Assembly (NCBI GenBank): GCA_963921425.1 | Contig: OY992839.1 | Coordinates: forward strand, 20,630,910-20,694,909 | Origin: Dryas octopetala | Taxonomy: Eukaryota > Streptophyta > Magnoliopsida > Rosales > Rosaceae | Length of the DNA stretch: 64,000 nt | Direction: 5' to 3' | Shown: piece after piece, positions 22,191 through 34,440 of the stretch | Numbering within the stretch: position 1 is the stretch's first letter | How the letters are laid out: every line of letters starts with the position of its first letter | Position numbers and translations under genes: made by a program | Notes under the pieces: model-generated | What the model was told of the DNA's origin: nothing | The model's input: only the letters and a program-made list of their open reading frames with translations | The model's database searches: none

Positions 22191-24861
22191 ATGAGGTCTA
22201 ATATAGCAGGGGTGGGGAAGAAGAAAGCTAGAGTGTTCCTTGGTTGCGAACGAAGTGGTCGCCATAGGCCATCCAAGTATGATGCCGATAGTTGTGTAGT
22301 AAAACGTCTTAAGGATGGTAGAGACTCTACTACAAAAAGATGTGGATTCCCCTTCTCATTAAAGGGTGTGCAAACTGGTAATGAGGATGAATGGAAGCTA
22401 AGTATGGTATGTGGAATGCATAACCATAGAGTTTTAGTTACTGGTGAAGGACATTCATTTGTGGGGAGATTATCTGAAACAGAGAGTTCTTTATTGGTGG
22501 ATATGTTTAAGAGTTTAGTGAAACCGAAGCAGATTTTGACCATCTTAAAGGAAAGGGATTATTTGAATACAACAACAATTAAAACAATATACAATGTCAG
22601 ACACCACAATAGGGTGAAAGAGAAGGCTGGAAAAACCAAAATGCAGTGTTTGCTAAGTAAGTTATCTGAACACAAATACTTTAAGTGGCATAGATGTTCT
22701 GGTGGTGATGATATTGTGACTGATTTGTTTTGGAGCCACCCTGGGTCTGTTGATCTCTTACGTGCATTTCCACATGTATTGTTTATGGATTGCACGTATA
22801 AGACTAATAGATATCATTTGCCACTCTTTGAGATTGTTGGGGTCACATTCACAAACATGACTTTCTCAGTTGCATTTGCTTACATTAGTTATGAGAAGGA
22901 AGACAATTACATTTGGCCTTTGACTAGATTGAGGTCGTTACTCAGCGATGATTGTCTTCCTGGTATGATTGTCACAGACCGAGATCTAACACTCATGAAT
23001 GCAATCTCTACTGTTTTTCCTAATGCTAGACATTTATTGTGTAGGTGGCACATTAGTAAAAATGTGATGGCAAATTGCAAGAAAAAGTTTGGAACCAAGG
23101 ATGATTGGGATAAGTTTTATAGTTCGTGGTATTCCTTGGTAAATTCAATGTCAGAAGATGTGTATTTAAGAGATTTACAAGAGATTGAATCTAAGTTTGG
23201 TTGGGTTCCTGGAATTATTGACTATTTGAAGGACACTTGGTTGATACCTTTCAAGAAGAAGTTTGTGGCTGTATGGACAGACACATGTATGCATTTTGGT
23301 AATACAACTTCCAATAGGTAAACACTTTCACATATTTGGCATTACTGGTTAATTATTATATTGTGTTGCATATAAACTAACTTGACTCTATTAATAAGGC
23401 GGAAAGTGCACACGCGAAGCTAAAAAGGGAACTTGGCTCTAGCCAACTTCCCTTTGATACCTCTTGGGCACATATTCACTCATTATTAGTATTGCAGCAT
23501 ACACACATTAAGGCATTATTTGAGAAGAGTCGAACGTTTGTCCAAGTCAAAATGAGATAGCCGGAATTGAAAGATTTGATTGGTTATATATCTATAGCGG
23601 CATTGACTATAATTGCTTGTGAGATTGGCCGGTAATTTGGATACTAATTAATTAGCATTACTACCTTGAACACTTCATTAATGTGATGCTCACTGACTAA
23701 TATAATTTTTTTCTTTTTGTAGGGCCGATTCGAATCCGACCGAAACATTACCATGTGATTGCACCATTCGCCATACACACTGTTTGCCATGTGCACATTA
23801 GATTTTGTCTTATAGACGACGTAAGATGCATATTCCACTTGATTCAGTGCATCCCCGTTGGAGAAAGTTGGATATGCTTCACGAACCACAAGTCATTGTG
23901 TCAAATCCACCGGTTCAGTCAACACTTGATAGACTAGCAATATGGATGGAAGGACAAAATGAAGACACTAAGAGGATGATAAGTTTGAAAATAGAAGAGC
24001 TTATGAATCCAGAGATAACAAGGCTAAAAGAACCACGTGCGAAGGTTAAGACTATAGGGCGCCCTAGTAAAGCCGAAAATTCTACCCGCCGTTTGCCATT
24101 TGCCTTTGAGTATGCACTTTCGGGTCAAGATAGACACTCACCATCATCTACAATATGTACAGTTGGCACCAATTCGCCAAAGAAGATGCCAAAGGCACGA
24201 GTATCCAAATTGAAGGTATATAATTCATTCTAACCATATGATCTTACTTTATTTTACTAATACTCATTGCATAATCGAATTTATTTATATTTTTCTACAG
24301 GCATATAAGACATCACTCACGTCATCTGTTCCGACCCACCGGTATACACAGCAATTCAAAGCTAGCATTAGGTCATTCATTACCGGTGCCACTGATGTGA
24401 AATCTGACGTTCATTGTAGCTATAGAGTCGTAGTTTTGGCTTTGAGGTTGGGTGAAGATGCGTGGCGGAAAGTGCGCATAGATTTATTCCACTCGTTACA
24501 GTCATTGTCCATTCTATATGAGTCCATATTTGGTCGATCTCGAATTGCTGAGTTAAAGCATTCGATTGAGTATTTTGAAGAACCTCTTCTTGCACCAAAG
24601 GATTATTGGATGGACATGCCGGAGATGAGATATGTTATCGCGATATGCTATGGTGTAGTGGTGACCCATGTATTTAGGTCGTTATGCCTAACGTGCCTAA
24701 CATTTAGCGTACACCCAGATACACTAGAGAGATCCGAGATTCGTGAGATTGATATCGGTTTTGTCAATGACGATCATGTCGTACATGTACACATTGAACT
24801 ATATGGTTTGTTTTATTGGATATTTAAATTATCTTTAAGACTTATGTGTAATGCTATTTAA
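22191..24861 (+). pseudogene. MULE transposase with FAR1-like, MULE, SWIM and OTU-like regions, decayed
   Basis: A 376-codon open frame (22191-23321) has a basic FAR1-like N-terminal region and a MULE catalytic core: LFMDCTYKTNRYHLPLF with the first acidic residue, then VTDRDLTLMNAI and the C..H-type LLCRWHISKN. An intron at 23318-23399 leads to AESAHAKLKRELGSS. A stop (TAG) interrupts this at about 23559. A SWIM zinc-finger motif, CDCTIRHTHCLPCAH, is readable near 23756-23800. The frame then shifts to MHIPLDSVHPRWRKLDM. After an intron near 24214-24300 comes an OTU-protease-like domain (24300-24800) with HCSYRVVVLALRLGEDAW. The catalytic Cys is kept, while the usual DGNC box reads SDVHC. At least one stop and one frameshift break the protein. 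Confidence 0.8.
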
Positions 24862-24990
24862 TAGGTACACTTGGTACCGGATCACCCCATGCCACCTATT
24901 CCAATCGTGTGGATCTTGTATGCCACCAAGTATTTCACATAAATAAAACCTTTGTCTAGATACACAAACTACAAAACCATCAATGCCTAA

Positions 24991-25933
24991 TCATTGGCGG
25001 GGACGCCGTCTCGAACCGCGTTGGTACGTCATAGTGTCCTGCAAGTGTGTCCCCTGTAAAATATGTTGCAAACTCTGAACCGACTGATAGAGGTAAGTAG
25101 GACGTATGATAGCAACTTCTTCACCCATGTCAATAATCGGCTGGGTAATCCGTAGCATACGAGGCTCGCGCTCCTAAAAGCCAAAATATGCAAACATTAG
25201 CATATGCAGTCGGACAATAAGAAAATTTGTTGTGTAAATTTACGTACCCGATAGTATGCAATATCCGATGTGCCGTGTGGGTCAAATGCACCTCTACAAG
25301 TAGGGTTGTGGACAATTGGATGTGATATAGCGGTGAACCAATCGATATACCCTCTCACAGTATATGATGGCCGCCTCACCGGTATACTGCGCGCCTCCTC
25401 AGATAACACGTGATTCCCCATGCCTCCCACATAGCAGCTAAATAATTATACATGGGTTTGTACAAGTGCGCATTCAAACCTCGAACCCCCTGAAAAATTG
25501 CGCGTGGTGCAGAAGGGATCGTCTGTACCCTCCCAAACTGTCTAAGTACTCTCTCGGGACAATAAGGCTTAACAACATCAAAACACCTTATCATCCCTGT
25601 GAAGAATGCTATAACTGGCAATAGGTGTGCTTGTCTTTGGGATTTGTATGGTTCCCAAATAACCTGAAAACAAAAACATAATATAGTTGAAACAATAACA
25701 TAATAATATAATCCTAAATTTATAAAAGGAATTCTAAATTACAAATATACCTCGTCAGCCGACAGAACATCAAGTTGTTGCCGTATTCTTTGCACCACTT
25801 CAAGATCACTCCCATTATCCCACCTTGGAGTCCAGCAGAGCGCACGAGGTGAATTCTCGGAATAATTCATATCATATGATGGCCCGAAAATGGTGTGCAT
25901 GTGCTCGTACACCCAAGCCTCTAACAGTGTCAT
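24991..25933 (-). pseudogene. Plant mobile domain (PMD, MAIN-like) gene fragment inside the MULE
   Basis: On the minus strand, exons near 25933-25751, 25663-about 25250 and about 25172-24991 read: LLEAWVYEHMHTIFGP, then FDVVKPYCPERVLRQFGRVQ and NAHLYKPMYNYLAAMWEAWG, then a one-base frameshift near 25415, then RGYIDWFTAISHP, and finally EREPRMLRITQP ending RRRPRQ. This matches the plant mobile domain found in MAIN/MAIL proteins and in many transposons. The N-terminal part of the domain is missing, because the frame opens in the middle of the family's GGY..LLEAWVYE region. It is convergent with the transposase gene, a common MULE layout. The frameshift and truncation indicate a dead copy. Confidence 0.75.
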
Positions 25934-25939
25934 ATAAAA

Positions 25940-26480
25940 AAATAAAAAAAAACCTTACTCTAAAACCCGAAAATCCTCGCTACAAATCATCTCAAACAGA
26001 CGAAAACGGTATTTGGGATAGATTAACTAATTGAAATTAGATAAAAAAAGTATTATATTTACATTTAAATAAACAAAAATGTAGGTTATGGGAAAACTCA
26101 CTTCCAGTGGCTGTGAAGTTGACGATGGCGGCGCTGACGACGGCAGAAATTTGATGAGGCCACTAATGGAGTTCACGGCGGAGCTGACGACGGCGATAAC
26201 AACGGTGATGAAGCCGGAGGTGGGTGTCGGCAATGGTGGGTTTAAGAACTGGTGGGGTGTGAAGTTGGGTGTGTGCAATGTGGTTGGTTGGTTGTGAGGT
26301 GGGGTAGGAAAGGTGTGTAGTGTTTGGGTTGAGAGGGTGTGTAAGGAGAAATTAAGACATATTAGTGAGATTGGGGTATTTTGGTCATAAGAGGGGTGTG
26401 TCAAAAAGAAATTTTATATTTGAAACATTGGTAAGGGGTGTGTAGGAGAGAAGTGTGTGCAAAAAGAAATTTAGGGGTGC
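25940..26480. other. Right arm of the MULE, GC-rich stretch and terminus
   Basis: The interval between the PMD fragment and the right terminus includes a GC-rich segment (26105-26240) with repeated GGCGG/GACGACGG words. It resembles the first-exon composition seen in other elements here. No domain was recognised. The last 45 bases form the right terminal inverted repeat. Confidence 0.5.
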
Positions 26481-26636
26481 GCAAATAACAGCTCTCTTGA
26501 TAAATGCTTCAAAGTTTGACACTGAATTCTGTGTTGCCTTCTTCAATTTAAGTTCTTGGTTGTAGAATCTGAACAAAATCTTGAACAATTTTTGGCTTGA
26601 AAAATCCCCAGAAACCCAGAAAAAAAGAGAAATCCA

Positions 26637-27003
26637 ATGAGTCATCCATCGTGAGCTCGAAAGCGAAGCTGAAACACAGGGAGATTCAAAAGAAGAAAGC
26701 CAAGTCTGGAGGGTTCGAGTCTCTGAACCTGAGCCCCAATGTCTTCAGAGGAATCAAGCAGAAAGGCTACAAAGTCCCCACTCTCATCCAGGGCAAGACC
26801 ATGCCCCTTATTCTTGCTGGAAACAACTTCGTTGCCATGGCCAGCACTGGTTCGGGCAAGATTGCGGCATTTCTGGTCCCCATGCTTGAGCGCTTGAAGG
26901 AGCACGTGCCTCGGGGTGGTGTTAGGGCTCTCATTCTGTCTCCCACTAGAGACTTGGCGCTTCAAACGCTCAAGTTCGCCAAAGAGCTCAACCATTCCAT
27001 GGG
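26637..27003 (+). pseudogene. RH29 pseudogene copy A (first exon only)
   Basis: About 370 bases match exon 1 of the intact helicase at 42787-43153. The native start (ATG 26637) is followed by a one-base deletion (CATCCATCGTGAG against CATCCATACGTGAG in the intact copy), so the frame stops after five codons. An upstream ATG at 26597 rescues the reading frame artificially. The ATP-binding P-loop reads GSGKI instead of GSGKT, and the preceding AR is now AS. Only part of intron 1 follows (to about 27280); the rest of the gene is absent. A 5.4-kb MULE separates it from its old leader and telo-box (21069-21078). Confidence 0.92.
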
Positions 27004-27284
27004 TACGTACCCATATTGTTTTGAATTAGTATTTTTGTTTTTTCTGAAAGAGAGTTGAGGAAACTGGAAGAATTTTAAGTATCCAGTTGATGAGAACTGT
27101 TGGTTTTACAAAGTATTGAATTTTATGTTATGCATAAAGGTCATAGATTCATGGTAACTTGGTAAGTATGAACCAATATTGTTTGAAAGTAGTACTTTTT
27201 TTTTTAATGAAAATTGAGGAAAATGAAAGATTTTGAAGTACCCAGTTGATGAAAACTGTTTAAGGTCCACGAGAAAACTTATCA

Positions 27285-27777
27285 TTAAGTAGTACTTTTT
27301 CTTTTAGTTATTTTAAGACGAGAAAACTTATCTTATAATTTTTTTTATAATTATATATTAACATTTTTTGCTTGGTTGTGAATTTCTCTACATAGGTGAA
27401 AAAACAATGGTCCACGAGTCGTGCATAGTTCGAACCTATTTCATGCTCTTTTTCTTGCGATATTTAGCTCATGGTATGTTTGATGGGCTAAAAACTTCGG
27501 CCCGAATAAGCTATTTACTCATGCCGTGCCTTGCTGGTTTTAATGGGCCGGCTTGACACTAGTTTAATAAGCCCAATCAATAAAAAATGTACTTCTTCTT
27601 CTAGAAATGCTAGAGTTTAAGAAAAACGAAAACTCAGTGGTAAATGCTTCAAAGTTTGACACTGAATTCTGTTTTGTCTTCTTCAATTCAAGTTCTTGGT
27701 TGTAGAATCTGAACAAAATCTTGATCAATTTTTAGCATTGCAAAAAAAACCTGAAACCCATAAAACAGAGAAATCCA
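27285..27777 (+). repeat. Second copy of the RH29 upstream region
   Basis: From about 27297 the sequence matches 20590-21096 and, more closely, 40985-41270 plus 42601-42786. This is the spacer and leader preceding an RH29 copy. The junction with copy A intron 1 (about 27257-27297) contains scrambled filler, including pieces related to both sides. The telo-box seen in the intact gene (TAGGGTTTAA) is mutated here to TAGAGTTTAA (27611-27620). Confidence 0.75.
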
Positions 27778-28249
27778 ATGAGTCATCCATACGTGAGCTC
27801 GAAAGCGGAGCTGAAACGCAGGGAGATTCAGAAGAAAAAAGCCAAGTCCAGAGGGTTCGAGTCTCTGAACCTGAGCCCCAATGTCTTCAGAGGAATCAAG
27901 CGCAAGGGCTACAAAGTCCCCACTCCCATCCAGCGCAAGACCATGCCCCTTATTCTTGCTGGAAACGACGTCGTTGCCATGGCCAGAACTGGTTCGGGCA
28001 AGACTGCGGCGTTTCTGGTTCCCATGCTTGAGCGCTTGAAGGAGCACGTACCTCAGGGTGATGTTAGAGCTCTCATCATGTCTCCCACTAGAGACTTGGC
28101 GCTTCAGACGCTCAAGTTCGCCAAAAAGCTTAGCCATTTCATAGGTACATACCCATATTGTTTTGAATTAGTAATTTTTTTTTCAAAAAGAAAGTTGAGG
28201 AAACTGGAAGAATTTTAAGTACCCAGTTCCACTACAAGAAAACTTATTT

Positions 28250-28640
28250 TTCCCGACAAAGATATTTTTGTCGGTAAAAGTTTTCGCCGACAAAATAATT
28301 TCGTCGCCCACTTTGTCTCCCAAAGCTCGTCGAGCAAACCTTTTGCCGACAAAATATTTTACTTTGTCGGTATATGTCAACGCCGACAAAGTTATTTAGT
28401 CGGGAAATTAGTCGGTAAAGGCCATCGGGCAATTAGATTTAGAGTTTTTGCCGACAAAGATTTTGTCGGGAAATATAGTTTTACCGACCAAATGGTTTTG
28501 TCGGGAGAGTTTAAATCTTTTGCCGACAAACTCTTTGTCGGGAAAAGTCCTTTTTTGCGACAAAACTATTTTGTCGGCCAAGATGTATATGTTTATGCTG
28601 ACCAATATTTGGTCAGGAAAAATCTCTGCCGACAAAATAA
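28250..28640. repeat. CACTA left subterminal repeats
   Basis: About ten paired motifs occur, each a CCGACAAA followed after a few bases by TTTGTCGG or a close variant. Examples lie near 28252, 28287, 28343, 28383, 28451, 28485, 28523, 28555 and 28599. Subterminal repeats of this kind are binding sites for TNPA in the maize En/Spm system. The spacing here is irregular, unlike the MULE palindrome array. Confidence 0.85.
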
Positions 28641-29102
28641 CTTTTTCGTTAGAAATTTTATCAATGATAATTCATGCACAAATTATTTTAATTAAATTAA
28701 TTACATATTTAAAACTTTTTACAATTAACAAAACTGCAATTAGTGAAAGATACCTTTTTAATTCATATATCAAAAAACATACAATAAGTGAGTTCATGTC
28801 CATATAAAATAATACATACCCAACAAATTCCAAACATATAAATAGTACCCTAATTAACCATGCATGTGGCAACCTAATTCCTATCCAAAAAATTTACCCT
28901 GCAGTGGCAGCCTAATTCCTATCCAAAAAAATACCCTGCAATGGCAGCCTAATTCACATCAAAATATACAACATAGCTGCATGCAGTGGCAACCTAGCTA
29001 ATTCACATCCAAAATATACACCCTGCAGTGGCTGCCTAATTAACATTCAAGATATGTTTGATGCATGTCAAATTTATCAAAAAATATAAAGTCTAGATAA
29101 CT

Positions 29103-32100
29103 CTAAAGAGGTGTATGATCATCCTCGTCGTCATGAGCACCATCATCTTGTTCAGGCTGTACCTGAGTATGTGTTGGGGGTAGTACTAACCCAGGGATAA
29201 GAGTCTGAAGCTGTGGTAGAAGAAATTGAATCTGTTGCATTAAACCCTCCCTTGCAGCCTTCTCTTCTTGAAGCTGAGCTCGCAGCTGCTCCAATTCTTT
29301 AGTAGTGGAATTTGATGGGGGAGTAGAAGATGATGCAAGATCGCGAAACCTCCCATAACCCAATCCACGGATTGCCCATCCTGGTTTAGTACCCATTACA
29401 TCCATAACAATTTGAGTCCCAACCTGAACAGGAACTGAAATATCTTCTACTGTTGTACCCTCAGGATACTCCTTCATGATATCATCAAGTATGGCATTTT
29501 GCTTCTCCATCATCTTATCCTAGAAACAAGTAAAAAATTTGGATAACATTAATAATCTGTTAGGCAAAATCAATAAGTAAAACTTGGAAAATATAACATA
29601 CAAGAAGTCTTTGTAAATTTAAAGGCTTTGAGATAAAGAAACCAAATTCTTAGTATAATGGAAAACCAAATATAACATACAAGTAAAACTTGGAAAATAT
29701 AACATACAAGAAGTCTTTGAGATAAAGAAACCAAATTCTTAGTATAATGACAGCATAAAGAGGATGCATTTGGATTGAGACAACAAAGGCTTCTTTTTTA
29801 TTGACCAAGACAAAATATTGGCTTCCTTCAATTTACCAAACAAAAAAGAAAAATATAGGCTTCTTTGTCATGCTTTTACCGTTTTGATTCACATGTCCTT
29901 TACTCTTTTAAAAATGCCTAACAGTATAGGCCACTAAGGTCTAGAACTCTACCACTAGTGAAATCTTAAATGCCTTTTCTTTTGAAAACTTCTAAAATTT
30001 TTCTGGTGAATTGTTCCTGTGTGACCTGCACTTTGGTTCTAGATTCAAGTTCAGATAGCATGCTAATTAGTCAAGTATGATGCTATTGTCATCCCTCATC
30101 AATCTTTATTTGCTTGCGAAAATGTGAATGTGATGAAACATAACCATTAATGGAGACAATAGAAGTGAATATATATAGCATACAATCTTCATAAGACAGA
30201 ACACAATCTAGAGAAGATAAGATATTGAAAAAGTGTTATGGTTGACTGGAGTGTGAAACAAAACTTGCAGTCCATTTATAAACCAGTCAATCCAAATCAT
30301 AAATAAACCCCCTTTGCACCCCTTAATTTATGATCATTAACCTTTTTAAAAAAATTAACAAAACTTAGCTCCTCAAGCTAGGCCCAGATATTATAAGCAT
30401 AATGGCCATCTTATATATTACAAAAACTGAGAATATTAACAACTGAGAAAATAAGACATTATAAGCATGATGGCCATCTTACATATATTAAAAAACTTAC
30501 ATATTTCTCCTTTGCTAGCTCATTGGTCCATGTTTTACCATCCTTCTTGTGGTGGACCTTCTTGAAGGTGACAACATCTGGAAACTTCTCCCCAGCCTGT
30601 AATTAAAACATGATTTTAATTTTACCTTATAAAGAAATCAACATCATTATTCTTATATCACATGAAAATTTTACCTCATAAGCCTCTTGAAATGTCACAT
30701 CGAACGGACACGACCCAGCACAATGGTTAATAGGCTTCTTGGTCCGGTTAACCTTGTTGGCCTCGGATCGCTTCTGCAATAATTGAAAAGGTTGGAGCAT
30801 TACATATAGCCAAATGTTTACAAGTTGAATATTATAGCATAAATTTGTATATGTAATATTAATTTGTACAAGTGACTGGAATTAATACCAAAAATGCAGG
30901 GCTAGAAAAAATATCACACAACTTCTGCCATTGTTCAACATCTCGATCTGCCATCTCATCAGGAGGAGCTGCCCGTGCATCCTCATCCTTCTCAAAGGAA
31001 AGGTAGTAATCATGCAGCTCGTACTTGAACTCATTGTATGCCTTATTCATCACCTTATTAACATATTTATAACACCGGTCATCTTCCAAAGGTATATCAA
31101 AGTTTACCTACAATCCACGATTTAAAAAATTTGTAATTATGGCTAAAAAAAATTAGTAATAATATAACATATGAAATTGAAAAGGTTAATAGGAAACTCA
31201 CTGTCAACTCCTCCATAAGGTCAACTCTAACATCTTGTGGAATGTGCCTCCAAAATTCATAATTCATTGGTGCTTCACTTCGTACAATGGCCCCTATGTC
31301 ATTAGATAACAAGCTTCGTGTGGCTCTGTCAGGTAGATTACTAACGTTATGAAGAGTGACGTGAATCTTCTTCTTCATGGTTCGTGTGAGGGTGGAAGAC
31401 TTAATTTGTCTACTTGGCCCTCTCACACCCCTTTTAGAAGCAGGCAAAGAACCCTCTGTGGGTGCTGAAAAGAGATAAATCAACATAAATCAAATTACCA
31501 TACAAAATCAAATTGACTAAAATTAAATAATTGATTTTCAACCATTAACTTCTTACCATGGGAGCATTGTTCATTACTGGTCTGGGGCATTGCAGAAGAG
31601 TCTGCATCCTCACCCAATGAGGGTCCTATATTAACAACAAACATATACAAGTATGAGAAAAATTATGAGAATTTAAAGTCAAATATTATGTACAAAAAAA
31701 GACTTACAATCAGCTTAATTGGTCTTGCTGAAAACAAACACTAGACTTAGACAAATTACTTAGAAGATATCCCAAATTCAACTCAACTCCACACCATTTC
31801 GAAAATAAAAAAATTTAATCAGATTTTAAGTGGGCTAATGAAGGTCATACCATTAGCAGATGTTCTGGCAGCAGTGCTTTGAGAACAAGACTTGTGACGA
31901 CGACGTGCACTGGTAGACCGAGTCTGACTGGTAGTTTGGGGCATCGTAGTTTGTGGTGCCATAGTCTGTGGTGGTGAAGTCTGCTGAACTAAAGTCTGGG
32001 GAACAGAATTTTGGGGTGGTGAAGTTTGGCGAACTGAATTCTCAGGTGCTGAAGTGCAGCGAGATGAAGTCTCAGGTGGTGAAGTACGGCGAGATGAAGT

Positions 32101-32304
32101 CTGGAGGACAGAATTTTGGTGTGGTGAAGTACGACGAACTGAAGTCTCAGGTGGTGAACTGAAAGCTGTAAAAAGTCGCTTCCTTGGAGGCCTAACAGGT
32201 GGTGGAAGAGGGGTAGACAAGATGGTATCGTTCTTGCTCCTATTGGCTGTACGGCTCCTCTTTGCAGTACAAATAAGATCCATCGTTTGTCCATGGAACT
32301 GCAA
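29103..32304 (-). CDS. TNPA-like CACTA protein (plant transposase_24/Ptta type), intact
   Basis: Seven exons on the minus strand join in frame: 32304-31851, 31625-31557, 31464-31202, 31107-30889, 30773-30675, 30596-30501 and 29519-29103, giving 538 residues. The N-terminal part (about residues 30-140) is a Ser/Thr/Pro/Gln-rich repeat (RRTSPPETSS-like units). The middle has basic segments (LPDRATRSLLSNDIGAIVR and EFWRHIPQDVRVDL). Later exons give KRSEANKVNRTKKPINHCAG, GEKFPDVVTFKKVHHKKDG and GWAIRGLGYGRF. A coiled coil (STTKELEQLRAQLQEEKAAR) and an acidic tail ending DDEDDHTPL follow. This layout is that of the plant En/Spm accessory protein family, which binds subterminal repeats. The absence of stops over seven exons suggests recent activity or young age. 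Confidence 0.8.
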
Positions 32305-33896
32305 TATTCTTGCTGGCTATGTAGAACTTATGAACATTAATATAGCACTAAAAATATAAACAAAACTTATACATAGCACCAAAAAAAAAAAAAACTTAAT
32401 ATATAACAAAAATTAACTCCTAGCAGTACATTATACAAAAGCAATTAACTAATACGGAACAAAAAATAAAAATGATCAAATGATTACATATTAGCAATTA
32501 ACTCATAGCATGAAATAGGTAATACATAGTAGCAAAAAAAATAACTAATACATATCAGCAACTTAACTCGTAAGAGCATCATATAGTTTAGTATACTCAT
32601 CACTTAAAAAAGCATGCATTTTCTAGCAGCCAATCCCAAGGCTCATTATGTTTAGTTATAATGTATTTAAAAAAAAAAAAAATAAGAGTCCTCTAGAAAT
32701 CATATTGAATTTGGATTAAAGTAATGGAAGATGCAAAAGATGTAAAGGAAGCAATTTGGAATATTGAAGGTGCTAGATTTCCTATATATCTTGACACCTA
32801 ATCTTAAAGTTTTTCTTGTCTAGTGAAAAATTTAAAATTATAAATCATAAGAAAATGGCTGGATTTATTCATATTGTGTAGAGCTTTTCCCTATGTCTTC
32901 TAGTTCCCGTTTTAGTTTTTTGTTGGGGGGGGGGAGAGAAAGGTAGACAGGGGACATGTAACTCTCACTAGTTAGAACTAATTACTTTCTTTGAAAACAA
33001 TATTTTCCCTTAATATTTTGAAACACAAGAAATAAGCACAAAAAATATTCGTAAAATCCATCGCCTGTACTTTTCTATTACATTTAAAGTTGCTTCTTAA
33101 GGGACTAAAGAAGAGACTTCTAGCCTTAGAAAGTGGCTTCTTTTAAGTTTGTTTTTTTCTTTGTTTTCCTATGACAACTTGTATGAACAGATAACAATAT
33201 TTAAAAGGGCAAACAAGCATAATTTATCTTTCCCCTAATATGTCAACAACAATTAAACAGGCAAGAACTTTACTTATAATTTGTCATTCACAAACTGGGT
33301 GACTATCTTATGGTTACTATATTACTCTAAGAGTGCAAGCTTATTTCTCATCTCATGACAAAATTAGATGCATATATAAACTTAAAATCAAACAGAACAA
33401 CAAGCAGAAAATTAAACAAACAAAAAACCTTAAAATATAAACCTAATAAAAATTAATACAATAACAAATTTACAAAATCAAATCCAGAAAAAAAAAAAAA
33501 ATAGCGGATTTTTACCTCAAATAAGCCCTTGGAGCAAATCAACCTGCAAGCACAATACATTCAGAAACCAAATGATTAAATTGGAATGAGAAACCCATAA
33601 TCCATTTAGAAACCATATCATTAAACTGAAATTTGAAAACCAAAACAAACAAGAAAAAGAAGAAAAAAGAAAACCTTTTCTCGCAGGAATAAGGAATGGT
33701 TTTCTGAAGTTTGGGTTTTGGGTTTGAGTTTGGATTAAAGGGTTTAGGGTTTGGGTTTATAAGGTCACAGAGTGTGAGAAAGGGGCTTGGGGTTTATAAG
33801 ATCAGAGAGTGGTGGCGATCGAAATGGCAGAACAAATGAAACCCATAGATAGAGTGAGGTGGACTGTGAGAAAGGCGACGGCTGAGCTGGGTTTGT

Positions 33897-33971
33897 GGCG
33901 ACGACGACGGAGGCGACGACGATGGAGGCGACGATGATGGAGGCAACGACGACGGAGGCGACGACGATGGA
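33897..33971 (-). repeat. 15-bp GC-rich tandem repeat upstream of the TNPA-like gene
   Basis: Five consecutive 15-base units of the form GGCGACGACGAYGGA run from 33897 to 33971, with single substitutions (one GGCAACG, one GATGATGG). On the minus strand they lie about 1.6 kb upstream of the first coding exon, in the likely promoter or leader near the right end of the element. In maize Spm, a GC-rich repeated region occupies a similar position and is methylation-regulated; the parallel is inference. Confidence 0.75.
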
Positions 33972-34179
33972 GGCGAGACTCGTGGGTGGAGAAGAGGCTG
34001 AGTTGGGTGGGTGAGAGCGTTCTGTGTTGATGGTAAACTGAGAGACAGAGTGGGGTGTGAGAGACTAAGAGCGTTCTTTGAATGCTCTGTTAATTTTGTT
34101 GAGAGGGCTTTTGGTTTTTTTTATTTTTATGTTTCTCTACTTGGCCCGACTAATTTCTGTCGGCCATTGAAACCTAAGT

Positions 34180-34440
34180 CTTCACTACGCGGGAAAAATG
34201 CGCGCTATTTTTTTTGTCTAAATAGTTTCATTGTTTTTCCGACAAAACTAAGTTTTTCGCCAAAACTTGTTTTCGCGACAAACTATTTGTCGCCCAAAGT
34301 CATTACTTTGTCGGCCCATTTGGCTTAACTATTCTGTCCTTTTTTACCGACAAAACTATTACTTTGTCGTTAGAAACCATTTTGCCCGACAAACCTTGTC
34401 TTTGTCGGCTAAACTATTGTCGGGAAAAATAAGTTTTCTT
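34180..34440. repeat. CACTA right subterminal repeats
   Basis: Multiple copies of CCGACAAA and TTTGTCGG occur between 34235 and 34425, for example near 34238, 34306, 34346, 34386 and 34402. They mirror the left side and run up to the right terminus at 34446. Confidence 0.85.

Larger units (their letters stand above)
21105..26496 (+). mobile_element. 5.4-kb Mutator-like element (MULE) with decayed genes
   Basis: The left terminus GAGAGCTGCTATTTGCACAT (21105) and the reverse complement of the right terminus, GAGAGCTGTTATTTGCGCAC, continue as matching inverted repeats for about 42 bases (both then read CCCTAAATTTCTTTTTGCAC). The element is flanked by TTGATAAA at 21097-21104 and 26497-26504. The paralogous site is unoccupied in copies B (27630) and C (42646), where AACTCAGTGGTAAATGC runs uninterrupted. 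Inside are a palindrome array, a FAR1/MULE/SWIM/OTU-type gene on the plus strand and a plant-mobile-domain fragment on the minus strand. It sits between the RH29 copy A leader and its first exon. Confidence 0.9.

Noticed and set aside
22145..22543. 132-codon minus-strand frame opposite the MULE transposase
   Set aside because: Shadow of the transposase coding sequence, with no independent similarity.
28408..28807. Open frames across the CACTA left end
   Set aside because: Generated by the CCGACAAA/TTTGTCGG subterminal repeats, not coding.
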